Assembly: GCF_947259545.1 (NCBI RefSeq)
Contig: NZ_CAMYMK010000007.1
Location: 62,001 to 126,000, forward strand
From: an uncultured Marinobacter sp.
GTDB taxonomy: Bacteria > Pseudomonadota > Gammaproteobacteria > Pseudomonadales > Oleiphilaceae
Length of the DNA: 64,000 bases
Reading direction: 5' to 3'
In this document: positions 17,837-28,515 of the stretch, one piece after another
Layout of the letters: each line of letters opens with the position of its first letter
How positions within the stretch are numbered: the stretch's first letter is position 1
Made by a program: the position numbers and the translations under genes
Notes under the pieces: generated by a model
The model's input: only the letters and a program-made list of their open reading frames with translations
The model's database searches: none
Told to the model about the DNA's origin: nothing

Positions 17837-18984
17837 TCGAAATAAACGGATCCCTGGTTGTACAAGTTTGCGAGCAGACCGCAGATTGCTTCGTCCTCGA
17901 CCAGGGGAGTCAAGGCTCCCATGTCGATACGGGCACCCGCACAGAGCAGGGGAGCCAGCGGGCAGGCATCACCTTTTAACAGGTACTGCTCGCCGTCGAC
18001 AAACAGCGCGGTCTCTTCTCCAATATCATGATAGGCAAAGCGGGAGCCTTCATTCCAGCGTAATTGCGCACCTTCACGTACCAGATCCCGGAAGACCTCT
18101 GGCGCAATCGGCTCGTCCGACGGTACGACGATATCCAAACTCTTGGGCGCTGTGGCGTATTGGCCGAACCAGAGGGACAACTGTCTGCGGCCCGACAGCT
18201 TCTCGCGAATGACGGACTCCAGGCGATCAATAACTTCAGGAGCAATTGTCCCCGGATTGTCCTGAACTTTGAGGTCGGGATCGCGGAGGTGATCCGCGGC
18301 ATCGGACTGACTGCAGAGGAAATCCGTAAAGCCGGTCAGGATGTCGTCAATGGTCGGTGCGCGGAAGCCGATGGACAGGGTTATGCAGTCGTCTTCGGCA
18401 ATGCCATGATGACCAATGCCCGGTGGTAGGTAGAGCATGTCGCCGGGGGCCAGGGTGACCGTTTCTTCTCCCTCCCAGCTACTCAGGATGCGCAACGGGG
18501 TGCCCTCCACCCGGGGAGATGTGTGGTCGCAGTGACCGCCGAACGTCCAGCGCCGGTGGCCCTGAGCCTGTAGAAGAAAGACGTCGTATTGATCATAGTG
18601 CGGGCCAACACTTCCACCTTTCGGGGCGTAGCTGGCCATAATGTCATCCAGCCGCCAGTTGGGGACAAAGCGGAAGTTGTCCAGCAGGTCGGCAACGTCC
18701 GGTACCCAGTGATCCAGCCCCTGTACCAACAGGGTCCAGTCCTGCTCGGGCAAGGTACTGAAACGGTCGGGGCTGAACGGCCCGTTGTGCAGCTGCCAGG
18801 GGGCGCCATCGTCATTCTCGACCACGATGCGGGATTCCACGCCTTCCTCGCAGGCAAGGCCTGCCAGCTCGTCGGCGGACACCGGGCACTGGAATCCGGG
18901 AAATGCCTGACGAATCACCAGGGGCTTCTTCTGCCAGTATTCCCTGAGAAAGTCTGCCGCTGAAATGCCGCCAAGCATGTCCAT
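17833..18984 (-). CDS. roxA: Ribosomal protein uL16 arginine hydroxylase RoxA (YcfD)
   Basis: JmjC-type 2-oxoglutarate/Fe(II) oxygenase that in E. coli hydroxylates Arg81 of ribosomal protein L16. The iron-binding HxD is H129-Y-D131 in VGPHYDQYDVFL, and the second His is about 192 in PPGIGHHG. A double-stranded beta-helix core (about 100-200) is followed by a dimerisation region and a C-terminal winged-helix part. Length 383 residues matches E. coli YcfD (373). The downstream GNAT gene overlaps its stop. Upstream, purB is 17 bp away on the same strand. Confidence 0.93.
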   Translation of the reverse strand: MDMLGGISAADFLREYWQKKPLVIRQAFPGFQCPVSADELAGLACEEGVESRIVVENDDGAPWQLHNGPFSPDRFSTLPEQDWTLLVQGLDHWVPDVADLLDNFRFVPNWRLDDIMASYAPKGGSVGPHYDQYDVFLLQAQGHRRWTFGGHCDHTSPRVEGTPLRILSSWEGEETVTLAPGDMLYLPPGIGHHGIAEDDCITLSIGFRAPTIDDILTGFTDFLCSQSDAADHLRDPDLKVQDNPGTIAPEVIDRLESVIREKLSGRRQLSLWFGQYATAPKSLDIVVPSDEPIAPEVFRDLVREGAQLRWNEGSRFAYHDIGEETALFVDGEQYLLKGDACPLAPLLCAGARIDMGALTPLVEDEAICGLLANLYNQGSVYFE

Positions 18985-19001
18985 AGTTCCGTATCCTGGT
19001 A

Positions 19002-20384
<1,383 letters not shown>

Positions 20385-20447
20385 TCATCAAAGAATGGGT
20401 CAATACTGAATTGGGGATGCCTATGATACACCACCGCAAGACGTGAA

Positions 20448-21092
20448 TCAGTCGTAAACCGAGCGGTTAGCCTTCTCCGCGAGGTCCCGCGCAGTGGCAA
20501 TCACCTTGCGGCGGGAAAAAATCAGCTGCCAGCGACGTCCGCCACTCTGACGCCAGAGCACCGCAGAGCGGATGCCGGCAAGCAGCAGGGCCCTGACCCG
20601 GGCGGCGTTCTCCTCCCGTTGCAGCACAGTGGGATCGCCGGTGACCTGAATGCGCATGCGGAAGGTGCTGATGGTGTCGCCGTAGATCGAAGCCAGATTA
20701 CCCACCAGGTTGCTATGCAGGTAGCCGAAATGGCTGGCGGTGTGCCGGGCCTGGTCGATCCGGCTGCCAATCACGGCCATCATGTCCTTGTCGCGGTTCA
20801 GCTTTGATTCGAGATGGATCAGGTTGAGTGCGTAGCGAAGGACTTCGATATCCTGCTGCTTGCTTTGCTGGCTAAGCACGTTGGCCAGGGTGTTCAGGCC
20901 CTCACGCAGGTCCTTGAGTTCGCCGCCGTAGACATCGAGGGTAGTGTCGGGATCGGTCGCAAAAAGGGAGCGCATGGACGTTTCGAAACTGGAGTCGGCG
21001 CACTGGCCGGTGTGGGCAACCTGCTGGACCTGGGCGGCCGCCTGGAATACGCCGGCCAATGCCAGGGTCTGATCGTACAGCGATCGGCTCAT
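20448..21092 (-). CDS. hflD: HflD family protein (lysogenization regulator)
   Basis: A 214-residue, mostly helical peripheral membrane protein. In E. coli HflD binds phage lambda CII and speeds its loss; its cellular role is unclear. The N-terminus [21 protein letters not shown] matches the conserved HflD start, and [25 protein letters not shown] matches the conserved C-terminal block. The ATG overlaps the mnmA stop (ATGA, 21089-21092), the arrangement typical of mnmA-hflD-purB. Confidence 0.94.
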   Translation of the reverse strand: MSRSLYDQTLALAGVFQAAAQVQQVAHTGQCADSSFETSMRSLFATDPDTTLDVYGGELKDLREGLNTLANVLSQQSKQQDIEVLRYALNLIHLESKLNRDKDMMAVIGSRIDQARHTASHFGYLHSNLVGNLASIYGDTISTFRMRIQVTGDPTVLQREENAARVRALLLAGIRSAVLWRQSGGRRWQLIFSRRKVIATARDLAEKANRSVYD

Positions 21093-22243
21093 ACCTGTGC
21101 TCCGTTAGCGACGGCCCTTTCGGGAAGCGCTTCCCCGTCACGCCATGTCTGTTCGATGACGCCGCCACCCAGGCAAACATCGCCGTCATAGAATACAACG
21201 GACTGGCCGGGCGTAACTGCACGTTGGGCCTCATCAAACACCACCGTAACACCGCCGTCACACAGGGTAACGAGACAATCCTGGTCTGGCTGGCGATAAC
21301 GGGTCTTGGCCTTGCAGCGGAATTCCTCGGCGGGCGCATCGCCGGCCACCCAGTCTATGGGGCCGCTGACCAGCCCACGGGAAAACAGCAGTGGGTGTTG
21401 CTTGCCCTGAACGGCAATCAGCACGTTGCGACTCAAGTCCTTTTCGGCCACATACCAGGGATCGTCGCCGAATTCGCTGAGCCCGCCGATACCCAGGCCC
21501 TGGCGTTGGCCGATAGTGTGATACATGAGCCCCTGATGGCGGCCGATAACCTGACCGTCCGGTGTTTCAATGTTCCCTGGCTGCGCTGGCAGGTATTGCT
21601 TGAGGAAATCCCGGAATTTGCGTTCGCCGATAAAACAGATGCCGGTGGAATCCTTCTTGTCGTGGGTGACGAAACCCTGGGCTTCGGCAATCCGCCGGAC
21701 TTCCGGCTTTTCCAGCTCCCCGACCGGGAACAGCGTACGCGCAATACGGTCGCCGGACACGGCATGGAGGAAATAGCTCTGGTCCTTGTTGGGATCCAGG
21801 CCCTTCAATAGCTGTGCCTTGCCGGAGCCGTCGTTGAGAGGTCGCTGGCGCGTGTAGTGGCCGGTGGCGATAAAGTCAGCACCCAGAGTAACGGCGTAGT
21901 CCAGAAACGCGCGGAACTTTACTTCCTTGTTGCACAGGATATCCGGATTGGGCGTGCGACCAGCCTTGTACTCCGACAAAAAATGCTCAAAGACGCGATC
22001 CCAGTATTCCGCGGCGAAACTCGCCGTATGCAGGGGAATACCAATGTTGTCGGCCACGGCCTGAGCGTCGGCCAGGTCCGTCATGGCGGTACAGTACTCG
22101 GTGCCGTCGTCCTCGTCCCAGTTTTTCATGAACAGGCCTTCGACCTGGTAGCCCTGATCTTTCAGGAGCCATGCGGCGACGGACGAATCCACTCCGCCGG
22201 ACATGCCAACGATAACTCGGATGTTTTCGGGTGCGTCTGTCAT
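21089..22243 (-). CDS. mnmA: tRNA 2-thiouridine synthase MnmA
   Basis: Adds sulfur to U34 of tRNA-Lys, -Glu and -Gln, using ATP and a persulfide delivered by the Tus relay (a TusA-type carrier is encoded at 3.7 kb). The ATP pyrophosphatase loop [12 protein letters not shown] is at 13-24. The catalytic pair is Cys104 ([12 protein letters not shown]) and Cys203 (STGICFIGE), equivalent to C102 and C199 of E. coli. At 384 residues it is slightly longer than the E. coli protein (368). It lies between nudJ and hflD as in E. coli. Confidence 0.97.
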   Translation of the reverse strand: MTDAPENIRVIVGMSGGVDSSVAAWLLKDQGYQVEGLFMKNWDEDDGTEYCTAMTDLADAQAVADNIGIPLHTASFAAEYWDRVFEHFLSEYKAGRTPNPDILCNKEVKFRAFLDYAVTLGADFIATGHYTRQRPLNDGSGKAQLLKGLDPNKDQSYFLHAVSGDRIARTLFPVGELEKPEVRRIAEAQGFVTHDKKDSTGICFIGERKFRDFLKQYLPAQPGNIETPDGQVIGRHQGLMYHTIGQRQGLGIGGLSEFGDDPWYVAEKDLSRNVLIAVQGKQHPLLFSRGLVSGPIDWVAGDAPAEEFRCKAKTRYRQPDQDCLVTLCDGGVTVVFDEAQRAVTPGQSVVFYDGDVCLGGGVIEQTWRDGEALPERAVANGAQV

Positions 22244-22291
22244 AGCCTAACCGTACTGATCAAAGCGCCGCAGTTTAGCATTGTTGGACCG

Positions 22292-22741
22292 TCACGTCTC
22301 AGCGTCGACGATCACATCGAGGGGGAACCGCCGGCCATTTCGGTAATCTTCTATGCACCGGAGTACCAGTGGGCTGCGGAGCTGTCCACCGAGGCTGGCA
22401 ATTTCGTCTGGCGTCAGCCAATGGGCGGCGATAATGCCGTCGTCCAGTTGGTCTGTGATCTTTTTTACTGCCCTGGCCGAATAGCAGAAGCGGTAATAGG
22501 TCACCCCGTTGGCCGGTGCTTTGTAGGTATAGAGGCCGAGGAAGTGCACGGGCTCCACCTGCCAGCCTGTTTCCTCCAGCGTTTCACGCTTTACGGCATC
22601 CAGGATAGCTTCGTCTTCCTCGATATGTCCGGCTGGTTGATTGAAAACCACCAGGCCGCCGCTGACTTCTTCCACCAGGAGAAATCGGCCTCGGTCATCC
22701 TCCACAATAACTGCAACCGTGGCATGGGGTGTCCAGGTCAT
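22292..22741 (-). CDS. nudJ: Nudix phosphatase NudJ
   Basis: A 149-residue hydrolase; E. coli NudJ acts on HMP-pyrophosphate (thiamine intermediate), thiamine pyrophosphate and nucleoside triphosphates. The Nudix box GHIEEDEAILDAVKRETLEE-TGW (about 39-61) fits GX5EX7REUXEEXGU, with the metal-binding glutamates present. It lies 2 bp after the rluE stop and 48 bp before mnmA, the same order as in E. coli, which supports the NudJ name over other Nudix families. Confidence 0.93.
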   Translation of the reverse strand: MTWTPHATVAVIVEDDRGRFLLVEEVSGGLVVFNQPAGHIEEDEAILDAVKRETLEETGWQVEPVHFLGLYTYKAPANGVTYYRFCYSARAVKKITDQLDDGIIAAHWLTPDEIASLGGQLRSPLVLRCIEDYRNGRRFPLDVIVDAET

Positions 22742-22743
22742 GA

Positions 22744-23376
22744 TCAGTTTCTTCTCCGTGTCTTGTTGCTGCTGCCGCGGCGAGCTTTCAGTGGGCGTTT
22801 GGGCTGTGTCGGTGCTGCCGGTACATGAACGGCCAGTTCTTGATACTGGCCCGGTGCAAGATTGTCGAGGGTCCAGTCACCAATACGATATCGAATCAGG
22901 CGAAGGGTAGGGAAGCCGACAGCAGCGGTCATGCGGCGTACCTGGCGGTTCTTGCCTTCGGTGATGGTAAGTTCGATCCAGGAGGTGGGGACTGACTCCC
23001 GGTGGCGCACCGGCGGTACTCTTGGCCACAAAGGGGGCTCGGGCATCACTTTCACAGTGGCCGGCCGGGTTTTGCCATCCTTTAACTGAACGCCTGCCCG
23101 CAATCGATCCAGAGCCTCGTCAGTGATGTCGCCCTCCACCTGGGCCCAGTAGGTTTTTGGCATTTTCTGTCGGGGAGAGGCAATGCGATGCTGTAACCCG
23201 CCGTCATCGGTGAGCAGGAGGAGCCCTTCTGAATCAAAGTCCAGGCGCCCTGCCGGGTAGACGTGGGGGATATCAATCCAGTCTGCCAATGTCGCTCGTG
23301 CAGTTTTGCCATTGCCGGAATCGGTGAACTGGCTCATTACCCTAAAGGGCTTGTTGAAGAGAATCAGGGTCGCCAT
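22744..23376 (-). CDS. rluE: 23S rRNA pseudouridine-2457 synthase RluE
   Basis: RsuA/RluB/E/F-type pseudouridine synthase. The start [15 protein letters not shown] is the typical first block, and the catalytic Asp lies in [19 protein letters not shown] (about 43-61). [22 protein letters not shown] matches the conserved C-terminal motif. No N-terminal S4 domain is present, as in RluE. A basic tail ([18 protein letters not shown]) may aid rRNA binding. It heads the rluE-nudJ-mnmA-hflD-purB strand. The icd gene that sits beside it in E. coli is missing here. Confidence 0.93.
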   Translation of the reverse strand: MATLILFNKPFRVMSQFTDSGNGKTARATLADWIDIPHVYPAGRLDFDSEGLLLLTDDGGLQHRIASPRQKMPKTYWAQVEGDITDEALDRLRAGVQLKDGKTRPATVKVMPEPPLWPRVPPVRHRESVPTSWIELTITEGKNRQVRRMTAAVGFPTLRLIRYRIGDWTLDNLAPGQYQELAVHVPAAPTQPKRPLKARRGSSNKTRRRN

Positions 23377-23530
23377 GCGGTGCTCTGGGCCATGCTCGGG
23401 TGTTTTGATGCGGCGTGACTGAAAGCAGTGAGGGTATCTGAACGGCGGGGAGAGGAAAAGTGAAATTGCGTTGGGCCTAACACAGCTAGCCGAAGGTCGT
23501 CACTTTCGGAGTGCCGACAGCGGACTCTGA

Positions 23531-23554
23531 GGTCGGCCCGAAGCAGGGCCGGCC
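23531..23554. other. GC-rich hairpin between rluE and cold-shock gene
   Basis: GGTCGGCCC and GGGCCGGCC form a 9-bp stem (one G-U pair) around a 6-base loop. It lies 41 bp after the cold-shock gene stop on the minus strand. There is no T-run, so it is at best a weak or factor-dependent terminator. The 219-bp spacer 23377-23595 holds no gene that I can see. Confidence 0.4.
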
Positions 23555-23595
23555 ACAGGGTTAACTAATGCCCGTTGACCCGGCAGGCTCAGGTC

Positions 23596-23922
23596 TCAGG
23601 CGTTGACGGCGCGTGGCTCGTGTTGAAACTCGTCCTCACTGCGGCTGCTCTCAGTGGCGGCGTCAGACTTTTTTTCCGTCATTTTCGCCGTGCTGGCCAC
23701 GCTTTGTTTCCGCGGTTGCTCCTCGGGAACAATGTTCACCGCGTGGATGCCTTTGTCGCTGGGTTTCTTGTCGAAGGTTACTGTTTGACCGGCCTTCAGA
23801 GTCTTGTATCCCTCCATCTGTACCGACGAGAAATGGGCGAACAGATCATCACTGCAGCCATCCTCAATGATAAAGCCGTAACCTTTGGCATTGTTAAACC
23901 ACTTCACTTTGCCCTTTGGCAT
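23596..23922 (-). CDS. Cold-shock domain protein with charged C-terminal tail
   Basis: A 108-residue protein. Residues 1-67 form a cold-shock domain with KGKVKWFNNAKGYGFI (RNP1 KGYGFI) and LFAHFSSVQM (RNP2-like). The remaining ~40 residues are charged, low in complexity and likely disordered (EKKSDAATESSRSEDEF). The ATG at 23922 has AGGGGAG seven bases upstream and matches family starts; the longer frame to 23955 is not needed. It is divergent from clpS, the position of cspD in E. coli and Pseudomonas, so a CspD-like role in replication or stationary phase is possible. Confidence 0.88.
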   Translation of the reverse strand: MPKGKVKWFNNAKGYGFIIEDGCSDDLFAHFSSVQMEGYKTLKAGQTVTFDKKPSDKGIHAVNIVPEEQPRKQSVASTAKMTEKKSDAATESSRSEDEFQHEPRAVNA

Positions 23923-24260
23923 GATGAACTCCCCTGTTCTTTTGCTGTCAATCACTGTTATTGGTGTTATTGCCGTACCATAGAGCCGGTACGGGTGATA
24001 TGAGATTACCTGTTACGAGCGCTTCCGTGGATACATTAAGACCACGCCAATTTACATTATTTTACATTGCACTCTTACTGTTGACCAATATCGTCTTTGA
24101 GTCAATACCGGACATTGGGGGAATGTATGGTTGAAGGGGGTCCGGAAGCGGTATCATGATCGTATTGATAACCAGCGCACGTCCGGTAGTCTTGTTGGCT
24201 TGAAAACCGGACGACTCACAACCATCTTTAACCAAGGGCACCGACTACCGGTAAAGAATC
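23923..24260. other. 338-bp divergent spacer between csp and clpS
   Basis: No gene is visible. This spacer must carry promoters for the leftward cold-shock gene and rightward clpS-clpA. It is AT-richer than its surroundings (TTTACATTATTTTACATT at 24051-24068). TTGACC at 24081 is a possible -35 for clpS, but the matching -10 is poor. I see no hairpin worth calling a terminator. Confidence 0.5.
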
Positions 24261-24620
24261 ATGAGGACTATCCAGAATTCTCTACTAGTATTTAATCAGG
24301 GGGATGAAGAACAGCCGGGGCGTCAGGATGACCTCAGTGTTGCTCCCGAGAAGCCTGCACTGAAACGCCCTGCGCGTTTTCGGGTAGTGCTTCTGAACGA
24401 TGACTACACCCCCATGGATTTTGTGGTGGATGTACTAATGAAATTCTTCGGGATGAACGAAGAAAAGGCGACGCAGGTGATGCTGCTCGTCCATACGCAG
24501 GGAAAAGCCGTATGTGGGGTATATACCCGTGACATCGCAGAAACAAAGGCGGCACAGGTGAATCAGTATTCTTCGGAATGCGAACATCCGCTCCTTTGCG
24601 AGATTGAACGTGCGGACTGA
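24261..24620 (+). CDS. clpS: ClpAP adaptor protein ClpS
   Basis: Adaptor that binds N-degrons (Leu, Phe, Trp, Tyr) and delivers them to ClpA. The core has [20 protein letters not shown] (about 40-60), with the N-degron-pocket residues Asn-Asp-Asp, then [24 protein letters not shown] with the His of the pocket. Length 119 fits Pseudomonas ClpS. It is 18 bp upstream of clpA. The leucyl transferases Bpt and Aat that create its substrates are encoded at 28.5-30 kb. Confidence 0.96.
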   Translation: MRTIQNSLLVFNQGDEEQPGRQDDLSVAPEKPALKRPARFRVVLLNDDYTPMDFVVDVLMKFFGMNEEKATQVMLLVHTQGKAVCGVYTRDIAETKAAQVNQYSSECEHPLLCEIERAD

Positions 24621-24638
24621 TAGACCCAGGGGTGGCCC

Positions 24639-26909
24639 ATGCTGAGCAAAGACCTTGAAATTACGCTGAATACGGCCTTCAAAAATGCCCGCGACAAGCG
24701 TCATGAATTCATGACGGTGGAGCATTTGTTGCTGGCCCTGTTGGACAACGAATCGGCAGTGGGCGTTCTGAAAGCCTGTGGTGCAGACCTGAAACGGCTT
24801 CAGGAAGAACTCATTGAATTTGTAGATTCCACAACCCCGCTGATCCCGAGCAGTGACAGTGAGCGGGAAACCCAGCCGACGCTGGGCTTCCAGCGGGTAC
24901 TGCAGCGCGCAGTTTTCCATGTACAGTCCTCGGGCAAGAAAGAGGTGACTGGCGCCAACGTGCTGGTTGCGATCTTTAGTGAACAGGAAAGCCAGGCGGT
25001 GTATGTGCTCAAGAAGCAGAGCATCGCCCGGATCGACGTGGTGAACTTCGTTTCTCACGGTATCTCCAGGGTGCAGGGGGGAGAGGACCAGGAAGGTCAC
25101 GACCAGGCGTCCCAGGAAGAAGTCGGGGAAGAGGGCGGCTCAGCACGACCGCTCGAGAGCTACGCGACCAACCTGAATGAGCAGGCTCGTCAGGGGCGTA
25201 TTGATCCATTGATTGGCCGTGAGCATGAAGTGGAGCGTGTGGTCCAGATCCTGGTCCGTCGCCGAAAGAACAATCCGTTGTTGGTCGGAGAGGCCGGGGT
25301 TGGCAAGACGGCCATTGCCGAAGGATTGGCCAAGCGCATTGTGGATGGCCAGGTCCCCGATATTATCTCGGATGCCGTGGTCTATTCACTGGACCTGGGG
25401 GCGTTGCTGGCGGGTACCAAGTACCGTGGTGATTTCGAGAAACGGCTGAAAGGCCTGTTGGCGGAACTCAAAAAAGAGCAGCACGCCATCCTGTTTATTG
25501 ATGAAATTCACACCATCATTGGCGCAGGTTCGGCTTCCGGCGGAGTCATGGATGCCTCCAACCTGTTGAAGCCAATGCTGAGCTCTGGTGAGATTCGCTG
25601 CATCGGATCAACCACTTTTACTGAATTCCGGGGCATATTCGAAAAAGACAGTGCGCTTGCCCGGCGATTCCAGAAAATTGATGTCAACGAGCCGAGTGTT
25701 GAGGACACCTACCAGATTCTCAAGGGCCTGAAACCCAACTTTGAGAAGCACCATGATCTGAAGTACACCGACAAGGCGTTGAGGGTGGCGGCTGAGCTGG
25801 CGGATCGTTATATCACGGACCGTCACTTGCCGGACAAGGCTATCGATGTCATCGACGAGGCGGGCGCCCGTCAGCGCCTGCTGGCAGAAGGCAAGCGCAA
25901 GAAAACGGTGGACGTACGGGACATCGAGGATGTGGTGGCCAATATTGCGCGCATCCCCCCGAAGAGTGTGTCCTCCAACGACAAGGATCTGCTGCGGAAT
26001 CTCGAACGGGATCTCAAGATGGTGGTCTTTGGCCAGGATCCGGCGATCGAATCGCTGTCCACAGCGATCAAGCTTGCGCGCGCTGGTCTCAAGTCTCCGG
26101 AAAAGCCGGAGGGGGCTTTCCTGTTTGCCGGCCCGACGGGCGTGGGCAAGACGGAGGTCACCAAACAGCTTGCCAAAGTGTTGGGCATCGAGCTGGAGCG
26201 CTTTGACATGTCCGAATACATGGAGCGGCATACAGTGTCCCGACTGATTGGTGCGCCTCCAGGTTATGTTGGTTACGACCAGGGCGGCCTGTTGACGGAA
26301 GCTGTCAACAAGCACCCGCACTGTGTGTTGTTGCTGGACGAGATCGAGAAAGCGCACCCTGAAGTCTTTAATCTGCTGCTGCAGGTTATGGACCACGGCA
26401 CGCTGACGGATAACAATGGCCGCAAGGCCGATTTCCGTCACGTTATCCTGGTGATGACCACCAATGCCGGGGCCGAGAGCATGGCTCGCCGGTCGATCGG
26501 CTTCAGTGAGCAGGACCACAGTACCGACGGTATGGAAATAATCACCAAGACGTTCACGCCGGAATTCCGTAACCGTCTTGATGGCATTATCCAGTTTGCG
26601 GATCTGCAGAAAGAAACCATCACCCATGTGGTGGACAAGTTCCTCACCGAGCTGCAGGCGCAGCTGGATGAGAAGCATGTGGTGCTGCATGTGGATGAGG
26701 CTGCCAAAGTCTGGCTCGCGGAAAAAGGCTATGACGTCACCATGGGTGCGCGGCCAATGTCCCGTTTGATCCAGGATAAGATCAAGCGCCCGCTTGCCGA
26801 ACAGATACTGTTTGGGCGGCTGTCTGAAAAAGGTGGAGACGTGCATATTCATCTGCGGGATGATGAGTTGGTCTTTGACTACGAGGACGAGCCGGCCGAA
26901 GCTGTCTGA
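24639..26909 (+). CDS. clpA: ATP-dependent Clp protease ATP-binding subunit ClpA
   Basis: Hexameric AAA+ unfoldase that feeds ClpP. An N-domain (1-140) binds ClpS; a charged linker (about 147-170) follows. The two nucleotide-binding domains have Walker A GEAGVGKT (217-224) and GPTGVGKT (498-505). The ClpP-docking loop appears as SIGFSEQD in place of the common IGL sequence; IGF is an accepted variant. At 756 residues it equals E. coli ClpA (758). clpP is not in the window. An intrinsic terminator follows 22 bp after the stop. Confidence 0.97.
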   Translation: MLSKDLEITLNTAFKNARDKRHEFMTVEHLLLALLDNESAVGVLKACGADLKRLQEELIEFVDSTTPLIPSSDSERETQPTLGFQRVLQRAVFHVQSSGKKEVTGANVLVAIFSEQESQAVYVLKKQSIARIDVVNFVSHGISRVQGGEDQEGHDQASQEEVGEEGGSARPLESYATNLNEQARQGRIDPLIGREHEVERVVQILVRRRKNNPLLVGEAGVGKTAIAEGLAKRIVDGQVPDIISDAVVYSLDLGALLAGTKYRGDFEKRLKGLLAELKKEQHAILFIDEIHTIIGAGSASGGVMDASNLLKPMLSSGEIRCIGSTTFTEFRGIFEKDSALARRFQKIDVNEPSVEDTYQILKGLKPNFEKHHDLKYTDKALRVAAELADRYITDRHLPDKAIDVIDEAGARQRLLAEGKRKKTVDVRDIEDVVANIARIPPKSVSSNDKDLLRNLERDLKMVVFGQDPAIESLSTAIKLARAGLKSPEKPEGAFLFAGPTGVGKTEVTKQLAKVLGIELERFDMSEYMERHTVSRLIGAPPGYVGYDQGGLLTEAVNKHPHCVLLLDEIEKAHPEVFNLLLQVMDHGTLTDNNGRKADFRHVILVMTTNAGAESMARRSIGFSEQDHSTDGMEIITKTFTPEFRNRLDGIIQFADLQKETITHVVDKFLTELQAQLDEKHVVLHVDEAAKVWLAEKGYDVTMGARPMSRLIQDKIKRPLAEQILFGRLSEKGGDVHIHLRDDELVFDYEDEPAEAV

Positions 26910-26931
26910 CAGTTTCTCGCTCCGGTAACTG

Positions 26932-26962
26932 AAAACCGCGCTGTAACCGGCGCGGTTTTTTT
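26932..26962 (+). terminator. Intrinsic terminator of clpSA
   Basis: AACCGCGC and GCGCGGTT form an 8-bp stem with an 8-base loop, followed by a run of T. It lies 22 bp after the clpA stop. Confidence 0.88.
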
Positions 26963-27123
26963 ATGCCCGTCCGTTGCGGATTGACCGCGTTTCAGTCATT
27001 TGGCTGCCATTGTCGTCAATTCAATCCATGCCGATCTCTGTCAGTTTATCGGGAATCCACCGACTATCCGAAATGTCGGTGGTAAGACCCCTAATAAACA
27101 ATAATGACAAGGAATCAGGACGA

Positions 27124-28155
27124 ATGAAGTTACGTGCTGCGCTGCTGGCAGGTTTGATGTCTCTGTCTGCCTGGACCCCATTGTCCGCCAATGAGCGGAA
27201 AGAATTCTGTGTATTTGACGTCGCCGGTGCCGGTGGCTTTGTTTACCGGACGCTTCAGGAATACCAACGCAAGGCGGTGGGCTCCGGAGTCAGCCTCTCA
27301 ATGAGCCCTTACACCGACGAAGACGAAGCGGTGGCTGATTTCAGAGCGGGCAAGTGCGATATTGTGGCAGTTACCGACATGGGTGTCCGGCATTTCAACA
27401 GTTTTACCGGTTCAATCAGCGCCATCGGGGCTGTGCCCTTTTATGAGGATCTAAGGGTCTTGATGCATATCCTCTCCAGTCCGAGGGTAGACGAGCATAT
27501 GTCACAGGATGGCTACCAGGTACTCGGCGTAGCACCGATGGGGGCGGCGTACTTATTTGTGAATGATCGGGCCATTAACGATGCAGATGCCCTGAAGGGG
27601 AAGCGAGTCACTGTGTTTGAGGGGCACCACGACGCACGTCATATGCTTGAGTACATTGGAGCGATACCAGTGGACGCGAAGATTTCCAACTTCGCACGAC
27701 TGTTCAATACCGGGCAGGCGGATATCAGCTATGCTCCTGCGGCTGCCTACGAGTTGCTGGAGATGTTCAAGGGCATGGGTGACAAAGGGGGCATCGTAAA
27801 GTATCCGGTCGGCCAGGTATCGATCCATCTTGTCGCGAGGGAAGGGGAGTTCGATGATCGCTTTGTGCGGCGGTCACGCAAGATTATGTCGCGGCTGTAC
27901 CCTGAAGCCATGCGGATTGTCCGGCAGTATGAAGACTCTATTCCGGAAGAACGTTGGGTCGATATTTCTAAAAAAGCCAGGGTCGGCTACCAGGAGATGT
28001 TGCGCAACGTGCGTATCGACATGCAGGAAGCAACCGACGCATCCGGGATGCAGGCAGCCGGTGTCTATGACGACAATATGATGACCATTCTGAGAAAGGT
28101 GCGCTGCTATACCAACCCGGGGGCGCTGGAGTGTAGTGCCGAGGATCGCGAGTAG
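27124..28155 (+). CDS. Putative periplasmic solute-binding protein
   Basis: A 343-residue exported protein: signal peptide with MKLRAALLAGLMSLSAWTP and a likely cleavage near LSANER. The mature part begins FCVFDVAGAGGFVYRTLQEY and has AVADFRAGKCDIVAVTDMG, GVAPMGAAYLFV and DADALKGKRVTVFEG, the pattern of TAXI/NMT1-like or TRAP-type binding proteins (a DUF6091-like group, from memory). Two cysteines near the C-terminus may pair. No permease gene is adjacent. ATG at 27124 was chosen for the signal peptide and the AAGGA upstream. It is isolated between two terminators, so it is probably a single-gene unit. Confidence 0.78.
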   Translation: MKLRAALLAGLMSLSAWTPLSANERKEFCVFDVAGAGGFVYRTLQEYQRKAVGSGVSLSMSPYTDEDEAVADFRAGKCDIVAVTDMGVRHFNSFTGSISAIGAVPFYEDLRVLMHILSSPRVDEHMSQDGYQVLGVAPMGAAYLFVNDRAINDADALKGKRVTVFEGHHDARHMLEYIGAIPVDAKISNFARLFNTGQADISYAPAAAYELLEMFKGMGDKGGIVKYPVGQVSIHLVAREGEFDDRFVRRSRKIMSRLYPEAMRIVRQYEDSIPEERWVDISKKARVGYQEMLRNVRIDMQEATDASGMQAAGVYDDNMMTILRKVRCYTNPGALECSAEDRE

Positions 28156-28170
28156 GCAGGCCCGGTAACA

Positions 28171-28198
28171 AAAAAAGCCCCGTTTCCGGGGCTTTTTC
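28171..28198. terminator. Bidirectional intrinsic terminator
   Basis: AAAAAGCCCCG and CGGGGCTTTTT form an 11-bp stem with a short loop. The T-run on either strand lets it serve both the rightward binding-protein gene (15 bp upstream) and leftward infA. Confidence 0.93.
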
Positions 28199-28215
28199 AG
28201 ATGTCACCTGGGCGA

Positions 28216-28434
28216 TTAACGGGCGCGGTAAACAATACGGCCCTTGCTGAGGTCGTAGGGAGTAAGCTCAACTTTCACCTTGTCGCCGGTCAGGATGCGG
28301 ATGTAGTTCTTGCGCATCTTGCCGGAGATGTGGGCAGTCACAACGTGTCCGTTGCTCAGCTCAACGCGGAACATGGTATTCGGAAGCGTATCAACAATAA
28401 CGCCTTCCATTTCAATGACATCTGATTTCGCCAT
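28216..28434 (-). CDS. infA: Translation initiation factor IF-1
   Basis: A 72-residue S1/OB-fold protein that binds the ribosomal A site with IF-2 and IF-3 at initiation. [51 protein letters not shown] is nearly universal IF-1 sequence. It stands between clpA and the N-end-rule transferase genes, as in Pseudomonas and E. coli. A bidirectional terminator lies 18 bp after its stop. Confidence 0.98.
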   Translation of the reverse strand: MAKSDVIEMEGVIVDTLPNTMFRVELSNGHVVTAHISGKMRKNYIRILTGDKVKVELTPYDLSKGRIVYRAR

Positions 28435-28515
28435 TCAGTAAAAACCTCGTTTGGAATTAACTTGCCTTGATTCTAAATTGCGCAATTCTGCCTGATTTGT
28501 TGCCATTTAGCAAAA

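Noticed and set aside
24081..24109. Possible clpS promoter with TTGACC as -35
   Set aside because: The -10 at the right distance (AATACC) matches poorly, so it is not listed as a promoter.
25608..26852. A 414-codon open frame antisense to clpA
   Set aside because: The plus strand encodes a complete ClpA with both Walker motifs. Long antisense frames are expected with this codon bias.
28476..28487. AATTGCGCAATT palindrome upstream of infA
   Set aside because: Twelve-base palindromes of this composition are not rare, and nothing else points to a regulator site.
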